Assembly (NCBI GenBank): GCA_005880055.1
Contig: VBJS01000041.1
Location: forward strand, 1 to 29,490
DNA from: Chloroflexota bacterium
Lineage (GTDB): Bacteria; Chloroflexota; Dehalococcoidia; SM23-28-2; RBG-16-64-32
Direction: 5' to 3'
Length of the DNA stretch: 29,490 nt
Each line of letters starts with the position of its first letter. Positions within the stretch are counted from its first letter, which is position 1. Below are positions 8,280-16,092 of this stretch, piece by piece. The position numbers and the translations under genes are program-made. The notes under the pieces are model-generated. The model was not told where the DNA came from. It was given only the letters and a program-made list of their open reading frames with translations, and did not search any database.

Positions 8280-9431
8280 CTACTGGAATACGAACTTTAG
8301 ATCGCGCTTTAGCCCGCGATGGATGTGTATGGTGAGCTCCGCCGGCTGGGCGCCCCGCGGTAATTCGAACACCGCAATGACAGGCGCCCCGCCACCTACG
8401 CGCCGAGGCGATTCCGCTCCCCCGATCGTCACGAGCAGCGGGTCGTGTCCGTCACCTCGCGAGTCTTTCAGGCCGAAGTCCCGCTCGTAGACATTAAGGC
8501 CAGTGTCGTTCAGGTTGCGAACGTCGATGCTAAAGAGGACGAACCGGCCATCCGGCGCCGGCGTAAGAACCCCCTCGCCGAACTCGTACGGATCTCGAGC
8601 ACTGGTCAGTCTAACGGCAACACTTTCTATCGTGAGCTGCGAGGATGGCCGGTCCTGGAGCAAGCTGGAGTACGAAGCCGTCGTCTGAACACTTTTACCC
8701 GGCGTCACGATCAAAGCAACGATACCTCCGATCAACGCCAGCATCAGGAGCGCCCCAACCATCGCCGAAAGAAGATAGGCCGTACGTCCGCCGCGAGCGC
8801 CTTCCTCGCTGAAACCGTAGGCCGGAAATACGTCTGTCAGCGACATCCAGTAGGCGTTGACGCGCGCGCTCCAGCGCAGCCAGCCCACGACGAAATCGTG
8901 CAACCCCTTGGGGAAGTTGCCCGTGAAGAGGATGGCAAACCACGCGATGAACACGAAGACGCCAACGACCAGCGAGACGAGGGAAACGACAAAGAACTGC
9001 GGGATCGAGACGATCGTCTTCCAGAACAGCAGCTGTCGCCGCTGCACCCGGTCCGGCAGGTCCACCTCATAAGACAACAGGTGTGTGCCGTCGAACGGCG
9101 GGTAGCGGTCCGTGAGGAGGAGGATATAGGCCTGAGAGCGCAGGACGAAGCGCTGAATAGCAACGATAGTCTCAAAGATCCAGCGGACCGGCCGCCCCCG
9201 AATGAGCACCGTTATCCAGTAGACCAGCAGCAGCCCGCTCATCAGTCCAAAGGAAAGCGTCGCGCCCAAGGCGAAGAAGGCGCCGCCGCCGCCGAGGATT
9301 GCGACCATGATGATGAGCGGCAGCGCCAGGATGATCCGGAAGAAGGTGCTGAGCCGGGAAAGCTTCTTCGGATATTCCGCTCGAAGGCGGACCGCGTACG
9401 GGGGCGCCGGTGACGGCGGTTGGAAGAGCAT
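8280..9431 (-). CDS. DUF4389-family membrane protein, paralogue B
   Basis: This 383-residue membrane protein of unknown function has two DUF4389-like units. The first spans roughly residues 19-113, from [20 protein letters not shown] to [13 protein letters not shown]. The second spans about 122-205 and includes the family core [29 protein letters not shown] and [10 protein letters not shown]. Hydrophobic segments lie near 33-75, 136-170 and 218-243. After the last segment comes a ~130-residue exported-looking domain with [20 protein letters not shown], reminiscent of DUF4352-type beta sandwiches. It shares the MLF(E/Q)PP start, order and leader sequence with its neighbour at 9489-10688, so they are duplicates. 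It lies between purQ and purL. It lacks the neighbour's zinc ribbon, and its first unit carries an additional hydrophobic, Gly-rich insertion. Confidence 0.75.
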   Translation of the reverse strand: MLFQPPSPAPPYAVRLRAEYPKKLSRLSTFFRIILALPLIIMVAILGGGGAFFALGATLSFGLMSGLLLVYWITVLIRGRPVRWIFETIVAIQRFVLRSQAYILLLTDRYPPFDGTHLLSYEVDLPDRVQRRQLLFWKTIVSIPQFFVVSLVSLVVGVFVFIAWFAILFTGNFPKGLHDFVVGWLRWSARVNAYWMSLTDVFPAYGFSEEGARGGRTAYLLSAMVGALLMLALIGGIVALIVTPGKSVQTTASYSSLLQDRPSSQLTIESVAVRLTSARDPYEFGEGVLTPAPDGRFVLFSIDVRNLNDTGLNVYERDFGLKDSRGDGHDPLLVTIGGAESPRRVGGGAPVIAVFELPRGAQPAELTIHIHRGLKRDLKFVFQ

Positions 9432-9488
9432 GCTGCCCTATCAACGCGCGCCGAGGGCTTCGGGTAAACGAAGTCCGGGCACTCCGCC

Positions 9489-10688
9489 TTAGTGGAAGAC
9501 GTAGCGGACGCGATGGCCGAAAGGGGCGAACGCCGCGAACCCGGGAGAATATGTAAGGGAGACTGGCCGCGCGAGAGCGTCGATCTCGAATACGACAAGC
9601 AGCCGCGCAGTCTGCCCTTTCCGCACTTGTTTATCGAAGAAAATTGGCGGCACGCTACCCATCGGTTCGTGTTCGTCGCCAAAGGAGTCTTTCAATCGGA
9701 GACCGCGACGGCTGATTGGGCGGGCGACGCTGGACGCGTCCTCGGCGACCTCACGTGTGTATGGGTCATCGATGCGCGCCAACGAAACCCTGGTACCGCC
9801 GACATCGAGGGCGGGAGCCGGCTGGGCAGCCTGCAACCCAGCGTACGAGACGTCGACGGTTTGGGTCTCGACAAAGTTGAAAGCGAAGCTAAAGACGAAT
9901 AGGCTGACATTGAGACCCGTCATCACGAGTCCCAGGACCGCGGCAGCCGCAACGGCTCGCCCGCTGCCCGGACGCGCGTTCGCGCGTTTGCTGAAGGGCG
10001 GAAATTCGTCTCGCAGAAGGCTCGTATAAGCCTGCACCCGAAGGGACCATCGCATCAAGCCGACGTTGAAGCTGAAGAACGGCTTCGGGTATTTTCCCGT
10101 GATCAGGATCGCGAACCAGGAGAGAACATAGAACAACCCAGCGACGACGCCGAGCAGACTCAGGACGAACTGATGGCCTAGACCCAACAGCCACTTCACG
10201 AATATGAGCCAACGGCTTAAGTGTTCCGGATAGTCGACGTCATAGAGCACCGGATAGCGAGCGGGGTCGGTCGAGAAGGGCGGATACTCGTCGCGAAAGA
10301 GGGCCACGTACGCGTAGACATTGGCGCCCCAACGATTGAGGCCCACGACCACGTCGAACAACCCCTTTGGATAGCGCCCGCTAAAAAGAATCGCGAACCA
10401 GACGATGAAGGTGATGACGGCAACAACTGCACCCAGCGCGTAGATGATCAGAAGCTGCGGGATGGCAAGAAAGAGCCGGAAGAATGTGCTTATCCGGGAG
10501 AGTTTTTCGGGATAGGCAACGTCAAAGCGGACAGGATAGCTTCCAGGGACAGCGCCGGCAGGTAGCCCCGTGATTGCGGCCAGGTCCGCCGCGCAGTTGG
10601 TGCAGAAGCGGTAACTCGCCTTGTTTCGCGCTCCACAGCGGGGGCAAAAGATATCGCCTGGTCCCCGCGCGGGAGGTTCGAACAGCAT
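9489..10688 (-). CDS. DUF4389-family membrane protein with zinc ribbon, paralogue A
   Basis: This 399-residue protein of unknown function combines four parts. A cytoplasmic zinc ribbon has C15, C18, C29 and C32 (FCPRCGARNKASYRFCTNC). Two DUF4389 units follow, at about 58-138 and 152-233. They repeat the pattern YPE(K/H)LSR, WFAIL.(S/T)G(R/K)YPK, (N/M)RW...V.AY and (R)DE(Y/F)PPFS. A further membrane helix is at about 245-270, and a C-terminal domain after residue 275 is probably outside the cell. It holds GLRLKDSFGDEHEPMG, similar to DUF4352-like domains. This looks like a membrane-anchored sensor or scaffold with its ribbon inside, but that is inference. It follows purQ by 77 nt and precedes its paralogue by 57 nt. 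Confidence 0.75.
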   Translation of the reverse strand: MLFEPPARGPGDIFCPRCGARNKASYRFCTNCAADLAAITGLPAGAVPGSYPVRFDVAYPEKLSRISTFFRLFLAIPQLLIIYALGAVVAVITFIVWFAILFSGRYPKGLFDVVVGLNRWGANVYAYVALFRDEYPPFSTDPARYPVLYDVDYPEHLSRWLIFVKWLLGLGHQFVLSLLGVVAGLFYVLSWFAILITGKYPKPFFSFNVGLMRWSLRVQAYTSLLRDEFPPFSKRANARPGSGRAVAAAAVLGLVMTGLNVSLFVFSFAFNFVETQTVDVSYAGLQAAQPAPALDVGGTRVSLARIDDPYTREVAEDASSVARPISRRGLRLKDSFGDEHEPMGSVPPIFFDKQVRKGQTARLLVVFEIDALARPVSLTYSPGFAAFAPFGHRVRYVFH

Positions 10689-10765
10689 CTTGCCCTATGA
10701 ACGCATCTGAATTGCCTTCGGTAAACCGGTCCGTTGATTCGCCTAGGAAAGAGCGGCGGGCGCTT

Positions 10766-11506
10766 TTAGCGGCGCGCCGTCGCCCGTGCAGACCCGAACG
10801 CGGGCGCCTCCGGCGTCTGTTGCGCCCATCGCAGGACGGACTGCCAGATCAACAACCCGTCCTCACCACCCATCAGCGCCTCGCAGGCGCGTTCCGGGTG
10901 CGGCATCATGCCCAGCACGTTGCCCCGCTTGTTCACGATACCAGCGATATTCCGGATGCTGCCGTTCGGGTTGGCTTCAGCGGTCGTCTCGCCGCCCGGC
11001 GTGCAGTAGCGAAAGGCGATGAGGCCCTCCGCTTCGAGCTGGTCGAGAGTCCCCTCGTCGGCGAAGTAGCGTCCCTCTCCGTGCGATATCGGAATCTGCA
11101 GCACCTGCCCGGGCTCGCACGCGGCCGTGAAGGCAGAGCCGTCGTTCTCAACGCGCAGCCCTACCCACTCGCAGCGGTACTGGAGCGAGTCGTTGCGCAT
11201 GAGGGCACCCGGCAACAGCTGGCTTTCGCAGAGGATCTGGAAGCCGTTGCAGATGCCGATCACCGGCTTCCCGGCTTCGGCCTCTCGAACGACGGCCTCC
11301 ATCACCGGCGAAAACCGGGCGATCGCCCCCGTCCGCAGGTAGTCGCCATAAGAGAAGCCACCGGGGAGCACGATACAGTCGTAGCCGGAGAGATCGTTCT
11401 CGCGGTGCCAAACGAGGTCGGCTTGCTGACCCATCACATTGGCCAGCGCGTACTGGCAGTCGTGCTCGCTCCACGTGCCCGGGAAGACGACGACAGCGAA
11501 TCGCAT
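10766..11506 (-). CDS. purQ: FGAM synthase glutaminase subunit PurQ
   Basis: The 246-residue protein is the glutamine amidotransferase that supplies ammonia to PurL. Signatures are VVVFPGTWSEHDC at the N-terminus, LPGGFSYGDYLRTGAIARFS, the nucleophile Cys86 in PVIGICNGFQIL, and the His-Glu pair in GMMPHPERACE. The ATG at 11506 has GGGGGAGG immediately upstream; an in-frame start five codons earlier would leave that site inside the gene. Length is slightly above the usual ~225-235 because of a C-terminal tail rich in Ala and Arg. It heads the leftward purQ-DUF4389-DUF4389-purL group and is divergent from the acyl-CoA ligase-like gene across about 200 nt without convincing paired promoter boxes. 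Confidence 0.96.
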   Translation of the reverse strand: MRFAVVVFPGTWSEHDCQYALANVMGQQADLVWHRENDLSGYDCIVLPGGFSYGDYLRTGAIARFSPVMEAVVREAEAGKPVIGICNGFQILCESQLLPGALMRNDSLQYRCEWVGLRVENDGSAFTAACEPGQVLQIPISHGEGRYFADEGTLDQLEAEGLIAFRYCTPGGETTAEANPNGSIRNIAGIVNKRGNVLGMMPHPERACEALMGGEDGLLIWQSVLRWAQQTPEAPAFGSARATARR

Positions 11507-11705
11507 GCCTCCCCCTATCATAGCACAGGAACACCGCAGCCTCGACTCCGCACTCGCGAATTCGCCCCATCCCGCTCATGGTGAGGTACTCGTACCATTA
11601 GCGGAGTGCAGCCTACTGCTTCGCAAGGCCTCGCCTTTCTCGGAACAGCGGCCAGCGGCGCAGCCTCGGTTCTCCTCTGCGGTTATTCTCCTGTAAGCTT
11701 CCGCC

Positions 11706-13151
11706 GTGACCTCAACTCCAGTCTCAGACACCTACCGTCTTATCGAAGCCGTCTTCCAACCCGCCTCCATCGTCGTCGCCGGCGCGTCGGCCAATCCTGA
11801 TACCCCTGGATACGACTATGTGCGTTCGCTCCTGGAGTTCGGATACAAAGGCGGGATCTATCCGATAAACCCAAAAGGCGGCGAAGTCCTCGGCCTGCCC
11901 GTCTACCGGTCGCTGGCCGAGGTTCCGGGCACGGTTGATTATGTCATCTCCTGCATCCCCTCTGCGGCAGTCCTCGATCTCGTCTCGGCTTGCCGAGGCC
12001 GAGGGGTCAAGGCGCTCCAACTCTTCACCGGCCGGTTTAGCGAGACGGGCCGGCCAGAGGCCATTGACCTGGAGCAGCGCTTACTTGCCGCGGCGCGGGA
12101 TGCGGGCATCCGTCTGATCGGCCCCAACTGCATGGGGCTCCTCTACCCGGCGGAAGGCATCTCCTTCCGGACGGACATGCCGAAACGACCGGGGCCGATT
12201 GGCTTCCTCTCCCAAAGCGGGAACCTGCTGTTCGAACTGACCCACTTCGCCGAGAGTCGCGGGCTTCGCTTCTCGAAGGCGATCAGCTACGGCAACGCCT
12301 TGGACCTGAACGAATCGGACTTTCTCCAGTACTTCGCCGAAGATAGCGAGACGCACGTCGTCGGCGCGTACGTCGAGGGGTTGCGCGACGGCCGCCGCTT
12401 CTTGGTGGCGCTGCGCCTAGCAGCGTCACGGAAGCCCGTCGTTGTGCTGAAGGGCGGGCGAACGGCTGCCGGCGGCCGGACGGCCGCCTCGCACACCGCA
12501 GCGCTAGCGGGTGAGAGCGCCGTTTGGGACGCGGCCGTTCGCCAGGCGGGCGCCTTGCCGGTAAGCACAGTGGAAGACCTGATCGATATGCTCATCGCCT
12601 TCGCCTACATGCGGCCCGGCTCGGGGAGGCGGCTCGCGATGGTCGGCGCCGGCGGCGGCCGCTCTGTGCTCACGGCCGACCTCTGCGAGGAGCTAGGCCT
12701 CGCCGTCCCGCCGCTGCCCGATGATGTTGAACAGAATATCGCCGAAAGCGCGCCGGACCTCGCGGGTTGGTTGACGAACCCGGTCGACCAGTCCATTCTG
12801 GCGGGGAGCGGGATCGGCGGAGCAAGGGTACTGGAGTGGCTGGACGAAAGCTCGGGCATTGATCTGCTTGTCGCGAACGTGGGCGAGCCCTGGGCGTTCG
12901 GCCGGCCGGACCCGGAGCGCATCATCGCGCGTGTCACCGACCGGTTCATCGCGATCGCCGCCCGGACGAAGAAGCCGTTCGCCGTTGTCCTCGCCCCCAG
13001 CGACTACCCAGACGAGCAACGCTGGCGCCTGGTGTCGGAGGCGCGAGAGCGATTAGTAGAGGCCGGCGTAGCGCTGTTTCCCAGTGTGGAGCGGGCCGTT
13101 CGCTCGCTCGCCCGATTCAGCACCTATTGGGCCGGCCGGTCCTCCGCTTAG
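11706..13151 (+). CDS. NDP-forming acyl-CoA ligase alpha-like, CoA-binding
   Basis: This 481-residue protein resembles the alpha part of ADP-forming acetyl-CoA/acyl-CoA synthetases and succinyl-CoA ligases. A CoA-binding Rossmann domain covers residues ~10-135 (VVAGASANPDTPGYDYVRSL, YPINPKGGEVLGLPVY). Ligase domains follow: LIGPNCMGLLYP, GFLSQSGNLLFELTHFAE and ASHTAALAGESAVWDAAVRQ. The SHT(G/A)ALAG stretch carries the His that is phosphorylated in this family. The ATP-grasp beta part is neither fused nor adjacent, so the protein would need a partner encoded elsewhere or may have another CoA-related role. The GTG start has no obvious Shine-Dalgarno. Its stop overlaps the end of the broken dinB-like gene on the other strand. 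Confidence 0.85.
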   Translation: MTSTPVSDTYRLIEAVFQPASIVVAGASANPDTPGYDYVRSLLEFGYKGGIYPINPKGGEVLGLPVYRSLAEVPGTVDYVISCIPSAAVLDLVSACRGRGVKALQLFTGRFSETGRPEAIDLEQRLLAAARDAGIRLIGPNCMGLLYPAEGISFRTDMPKRPGPIGFLSQSGNLLFELTHFAESRGLRFSKAISYGNALDLNESDFLQYFAEDSETHVVGAYVEGLRDGRRFLVALRLAASRKPVVVLKGGRTAAGGRTAASHTAALAGESAVWDAAVRQAGALPVSTVEDLIDMLIAFAYMRPGSGRRLAMVGAGGGRSVLTADLCEELGLAVPPLPDDVEQNIAESAPDLAGWLTNPVDQSILAGSGIGGARVLEWLDESSGIDLLVANVGEPWAFGRPDPERIIARVTDRFIAIAARTKKPFAVVLAPSDYPDEQRWRLVSEARERLVEAGVALFPSVERAVRSLARFSTYWAGRSSA

Positions 13152-13665
13152 AACGAGTACCCCCTTGGCGCCCTGCTGCCCCTTCATGCACGATATCTCG
13201 CCGCAATGCCCGGACGTGTGGACGACGGCCAGCATGGCGATGAACGAGCCCAGGTTCATCTTCCCGGCCGGGTATTGCTGAGGTCGATCTCGCGGTCCAG
13301 TTCGTCGGGCTTAAGGCTTGCTACGTAGTCTTCTGTGCTCTTAAGACCGCCTGCGCGTACTCGTTCAGCGCCGGCAGGTCCACCTTCACCCGCCCCGCCC
13401 ACTCCTGCCAGTCGCGCCCCATGGGCGGCGGCTCGCTGATGCCCATCTTGCCTGCGAACGAAGTCATTTCAAGCGGCTGGCGGCCGACGGTCATGTTCAG
13501 GAAGAAGTCCTCAGCCATTATGGCGTGAGCGAGCATCGGGCCGGCCGGCACCGCTTTGCCGCCAGGGCTCCACTGAGCCTGCCCGGCCGTCAGATCAGCG
13601 ATAGTCCCGCTGAGCATGCCGTGTGCCTGCTGGACCTGCTGCGAGAGAAGCGATACTGCATCCAT
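13148..13665 (-). pseudogene. DinB-family gene broken by single-base frameshifts
   Basis: ATG 13665 has AGGAGG seven bases upstream and opens a DinB-like reading frame (HGMLSGTIADLTAGQ, MLAHAIMAEDFFLN) that stops at 13321. The family's continuation is present in other frames. YVASLKPDELDREIDLSN is read from about 13327 downward, then MNLGSFIAMLAVVHTSGHCG and EISCMKGQQGAKG from 13259 downward, and finally a GYSF-stop ending at 13148 in the first shifted frame. The first two breaks fit loss of one base near 13344 and one near 13260. The third fits one additional G in a run of five at 13160-13164. The assembled product would be about 170 residues, normal for DinB. True decay and local sequencing error both remain possible. 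Neighbouring genes are intact. Confidence 0.75.
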
Positions 13666-13785
13666 GATGCAACCTCCTACTGAATATAGATGGCCTCATA
13701 TTGTGATACCGGCATGGAGCCCGCAAGCTACTTTCAACTAGAGGGTCGGGGGACTCCGGAGGCTAAAGCCACCGAACTACATTTA

Positions 13786-15468
13786 CTACGAACGGCCTTC
13801 CGGCTCAAACGGCGGCGGCTCCATCGGGTTCGAGGGCGGCTTCAGATAGCCGATAGTCGCCTGGGCGCCCGCCGTCTGCAGCTCAGCCTGCGTCGGCGCC
13901 GGGTACTCGATGCGTGGGTGGTAGATGCCGCGCAGCGTCGCCTTGAACGACTCCCCGATCGTCCTCAGGTCGCGCAGCGTCAGGTCGCACTCGTCCAACT
14001 GCCCCTCGCTCACGCGCTCGGCGATCACGCCGTCGACCAGCGAGTCGATTCGCTCGAACGAGCGGTCTTTGCTGGAGCGGACGACGGCTTCCACGGAATC
14101 GGCCAGCATTACGATCGCCGTTTCCCGCGTCTGCGGGCGCGGGCCCGGGTAACGGAACCGTTCCGGGTCTGTCGCCGGGTTCTCGGCGCTGGCCTTGCGA
14201 TAGAAGTAGGTGACCAGCCGCGTCCCGTGGTGCTCCGGGATGAAGGCCCGCACCTTGGTGGGGACCCGATGGCGCCCGGTTAGCTCCAGGCCAAGCCGCA
14301 CATGCTCAGACACGAGCCTGGCGCTGACGTGGGGCTCCAGTCTGTCGTGCGGGTTTTCCGACCCCTGCTGGTTCTCGATGTAATAACCGGGCCGGCCGAT
14401 CTTGCCGATATCGTGGAAGTAGCAGCCGACGCGCACGAGCAGGGAGTCCGCCCCCACGAGGTCGGCGGCGCGCTCCGCCAGGTTGCCCACGATGACGCTG
14501 TGGTGGAAGGTGCCGGGCGCCTTCTCCTGCAGCTCCCGCAGAAGTGGGTGGCTTAGCTGCGCTAGCTCCATAAGCTGGATGCGCGTCGTCACCCCGAAGA
14601 TCACTCCGAGAACGACAGTGGCCCCGACAGTGATGATCGCGGAGCCCAGACCCGTGAGCGAGGACGCGAGGAGCATCCAAACGAGGTCGCTGCCCGAGCG
14701 GTCCGGGTTGAGCAGCCAGAAAGCGAAGAGGACGGTCAGGGTGACCAGCCCCACGCTCACACCGGCCATGGCGTAATGGTTGACGCGCTCCGCCCGGCGA
14801 ACAGCGTAAATCCCGGCGACGCCGCCCAGCAGGAAGGCGATCGCCATCTGGAGCCCGTCCAACGGCTCCCCGGCCAGCGCCGCCCGCGCGTCCGGCATAG
14901 CGAAGCCGGCGAAAGCGGCAAGCGCCGAGAGCAGGCCGGCCATCAGCACGCCGAGGCCACCGTCAAGCAGGGTGGCCGTGAGCATCGGAGCGGCGGCGAC
15001 GGGCAGGATGTAGCTCAGGTAGAGCCGGTTATCATCGGGCAGCGTAAGAGAGAGGAAGACCTTGGCAGCGGCCACCCAGAGCACGAATACCAGGCCCACC
15101 ATGAAGAGCCGGGGTATCGTGCTGACCTCCCGCGGCTGGAAGAGGTAAAGATAAAGGCTCAACACTATCGCGCCCAGTCCGCCAAAAATCGTGGCCGCAA
15201 AGACGCCGGAGACACTGATGCGATTGCTCAGCAACCCCTCGTCGCGGATGCGGCTGACCTCCGCCTGCGTAACTACGTCACCTTCGTGGACGATGACCTG
15301 CCCGCCGGCCTCGAATGTCTTGGGCGCGGCCTCTCCCACGTCGAGGTGCGTTTGGCCGGGCAGGACTGGGGCAAGCACGAAGGTTAGGGCAAGCGCGAGC
15401 GCCACCGCAAACACGAACGCTTGCAGCGCCGAGATCACCTCATTGGGTTGTCTTCTGGCCCTCATCAC
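13786..15468 (-). CDS. pgpH: PgpH/YqfF-type 7TM-HD phosphodiesterase, short sensor
   Basis: The 560-residue membrane protein belongs to the 7TMR-HD family; PgpH members hydrolyse cyclic di-AMP. An N-terminal helix (~17-35) precedes a short outside segment (~37-92), several membrane helices (~93-310) and a cytoplasmic HD domain. The last carries TFHHSVIVGNLAERAADLVG, YFHDIGKIGRPGYYIENQQG, NPHDRL, FIPEHHGT and LADSVEAV, so metal ligands are retained. Typical PgpH proteins exceed 700 residues because the outside domain has about 240; here only its two ends appear joined. ATG 15468 is followed by a second ATG at 15465 that is better spaced from GAGGG. The rpsU-yqeY-pgpH order recalls Firmicutes, where rpsU, yqeY and yqfF lie close together. 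c-di-AMP activity is inferred. Confidence 0.9.
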   Translation of the reverse strand: MMRARRQPNEVISALQAFVFAVALALALTFVLAPVLPGQTHLDVGEAAPKTFEAGGQVIVHEGDVVTQAEVSRIRDEGLLSNRISVSGVFAATIFGGLGAIVLSLYLYLFQPREVSTIPRLFMVGLVFVLWVAAAKVFLSLTLPDDNRLYLSYILPVAAAPMLTATLLDGGLGVLMAGLLSALAAFAGFAMPDARAALAGEPLDGLQMAIAFLLGGVAGIYAVRRAERVNHYAMAGVSVGLVTLTVLFAFWLLNPDRSGSDLVWMLLASSLTGLGSAIITVGATVVLGVIFGVTTRIQLMELAQLSHPLLRELQEKAPGTFHHSVIVGNLAERAADLVGADSLLVRVGCYFHDIGKIGRPGYYIENQQGSENPHDRLEPHVSARLVSEHVRLGLELTGRHRVPTKVRAFIPEHHGTRLVTYFYRKASAENPATDPERFRYPGPRPQTRETAIVMLADSVEAVVRSSKDRSFERIDSLVDGVIAERVSEGQLDECDLTLRDLRTIGESFKATLRGIYHPRIEYPAPTQAELQTAGAQATIGYLKPPSNPMEPPPFEPEGRS

Positions 15469-15477
15469 CCTCTAGTC

Positions 15478-15541
15478 GCCTGCCCGCCGACAGGCAGGGC
15501 CTGTACGTCAGGCAGATGCGCCCGCCGGAGGGCGGGCAAGG
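15478..15541. repeat. REP-like double palindrome in front of pgpH
   Basis: Two hairpins lie within 64 nt. CCTGCC (15479-15484) pairs with GGCAGG (15493-15498), and GCCCGCC (15520-15526) pairs perfectly with GGCGGGC (15531-15537) across a GGAG loop. The outer arms CCTGCCCGCC and GGCGGGCAAGG also match each other with one bulge, so the whole unit can fold as one structure. No T-run follows on either strand, which argues against a terminator. It begins 10 nt upstream of the pgpH start. Confidence 0.6.
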
Positions 15542-15773
15542 ACATGATAACAGACGAAGCGGGAATGCAGAATCGCGGGTGTCACCCCGCGCTTGAATCG
15601 TGCGTTTCCCTCTGTCCCGGGCGTCGTCTGTCCCACCCGGCCCGCCCACAACTGATATCGGGGGACACCCCCGAACCCCCGTCCTCGCTCGCTGCTCTCG
15701 CTCGGCGCAGACCCGGCGGCTCCGCTTGGCGGTCACCGTCTCAGGGGCGGCCCGGATGACATGAAAGGGAGCG
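15542..15773. other. Noncoding spacer between pgpH and yqeY, left part
   Basis: I see no gene with family resemblance in either strand here. The only structure I can support is the short perfect palindrome at 15658-15674. The sequence is GC-rich with skewed C-runs, unlike the neighbouring coding regions. Confidence 0.4.
15658..15674. repeat. Short perfect palindrome, G5/C5 arms
   Basis: TCGGGGG (15658-15664) and CCCCCGA (15668-15674) form a perfect 7-bp stem with an ACA loop, followed by another C-run. No T-tract follows, so a terminator is unlikely. It lies inside the repeat-rich spacer. Confidence 0.45.
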
Positions 15774-15968
15774 GATGTCATTCTGAGCCACCGGCAATCG
15801 GGTCAGTCGGGAGAGATGCCCGCTGTCGCTCGGACGCTTGGCGCGTGAGGCGAAGAATCGGGCGTGCCGGCACCACGGCGCACGATCCTTCGCCTCGGAA
15901 TGGAATCGTGGCGCCGATTGCTGCCGTCGCCCTCGGGCGACGTTTGAGGGGGGGCTCAGGGTGACATG
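15774..15968. repeat. Nested palindromic interspersed element
   Basis: Outer arms ATGTCATTCTGAGCC (from 15775) and the complement of GGCTCAGGGTGACAT (ending 15967) agree at 13 of 15 positions. Inside, AGGCGAAGAATCG (15848-15860) matches the complement of CGATCCTTCGCCT (about 15883-15895) at 12 of 13. GTGCCGGCAC sits in the loop. The TTCTGAG...GCGAAGAATC pattern is of a kind I recognise from dispersed palindromes in many bacterial genomes. It could be a small nonautonomous element or a relic. No transposase is present. Confidence 0.6.
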
Positions 15969-16092
15969 AAGTGTGAGAGTGGGCGCTTCGATCGGGATGA
16001 CGGATGCGGATGCCTCAGGCTGAGCCGGGCCGGGTATCGTACGGGCTCCGGACGGATGGGCGACCGGCCGCTAGCCCCTACCGGCCATGACC

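Noticed and set aside
8445..9413. 322-codon open frame on the + strand across a DUF4389 gene
   Set aside because: Highly charged, low-complexity product with no family resemblance; it mirrors the GC-rich codon pattern of the DUF4389 gene on the opposite strand.
10574..11584. 336-codon open frame on the + strand across purQ
   Set aside because: Antisense to the well-supported purQ, Arg/Pro-rich and without motifs.
11507..11705. Promoters between purQ and the acyl-CoA ligase-like gene
   Set aside because: A TATGAT lies just upstream of purQ but has no -35 at proper distance, and no convincing pair was found on the + strand.
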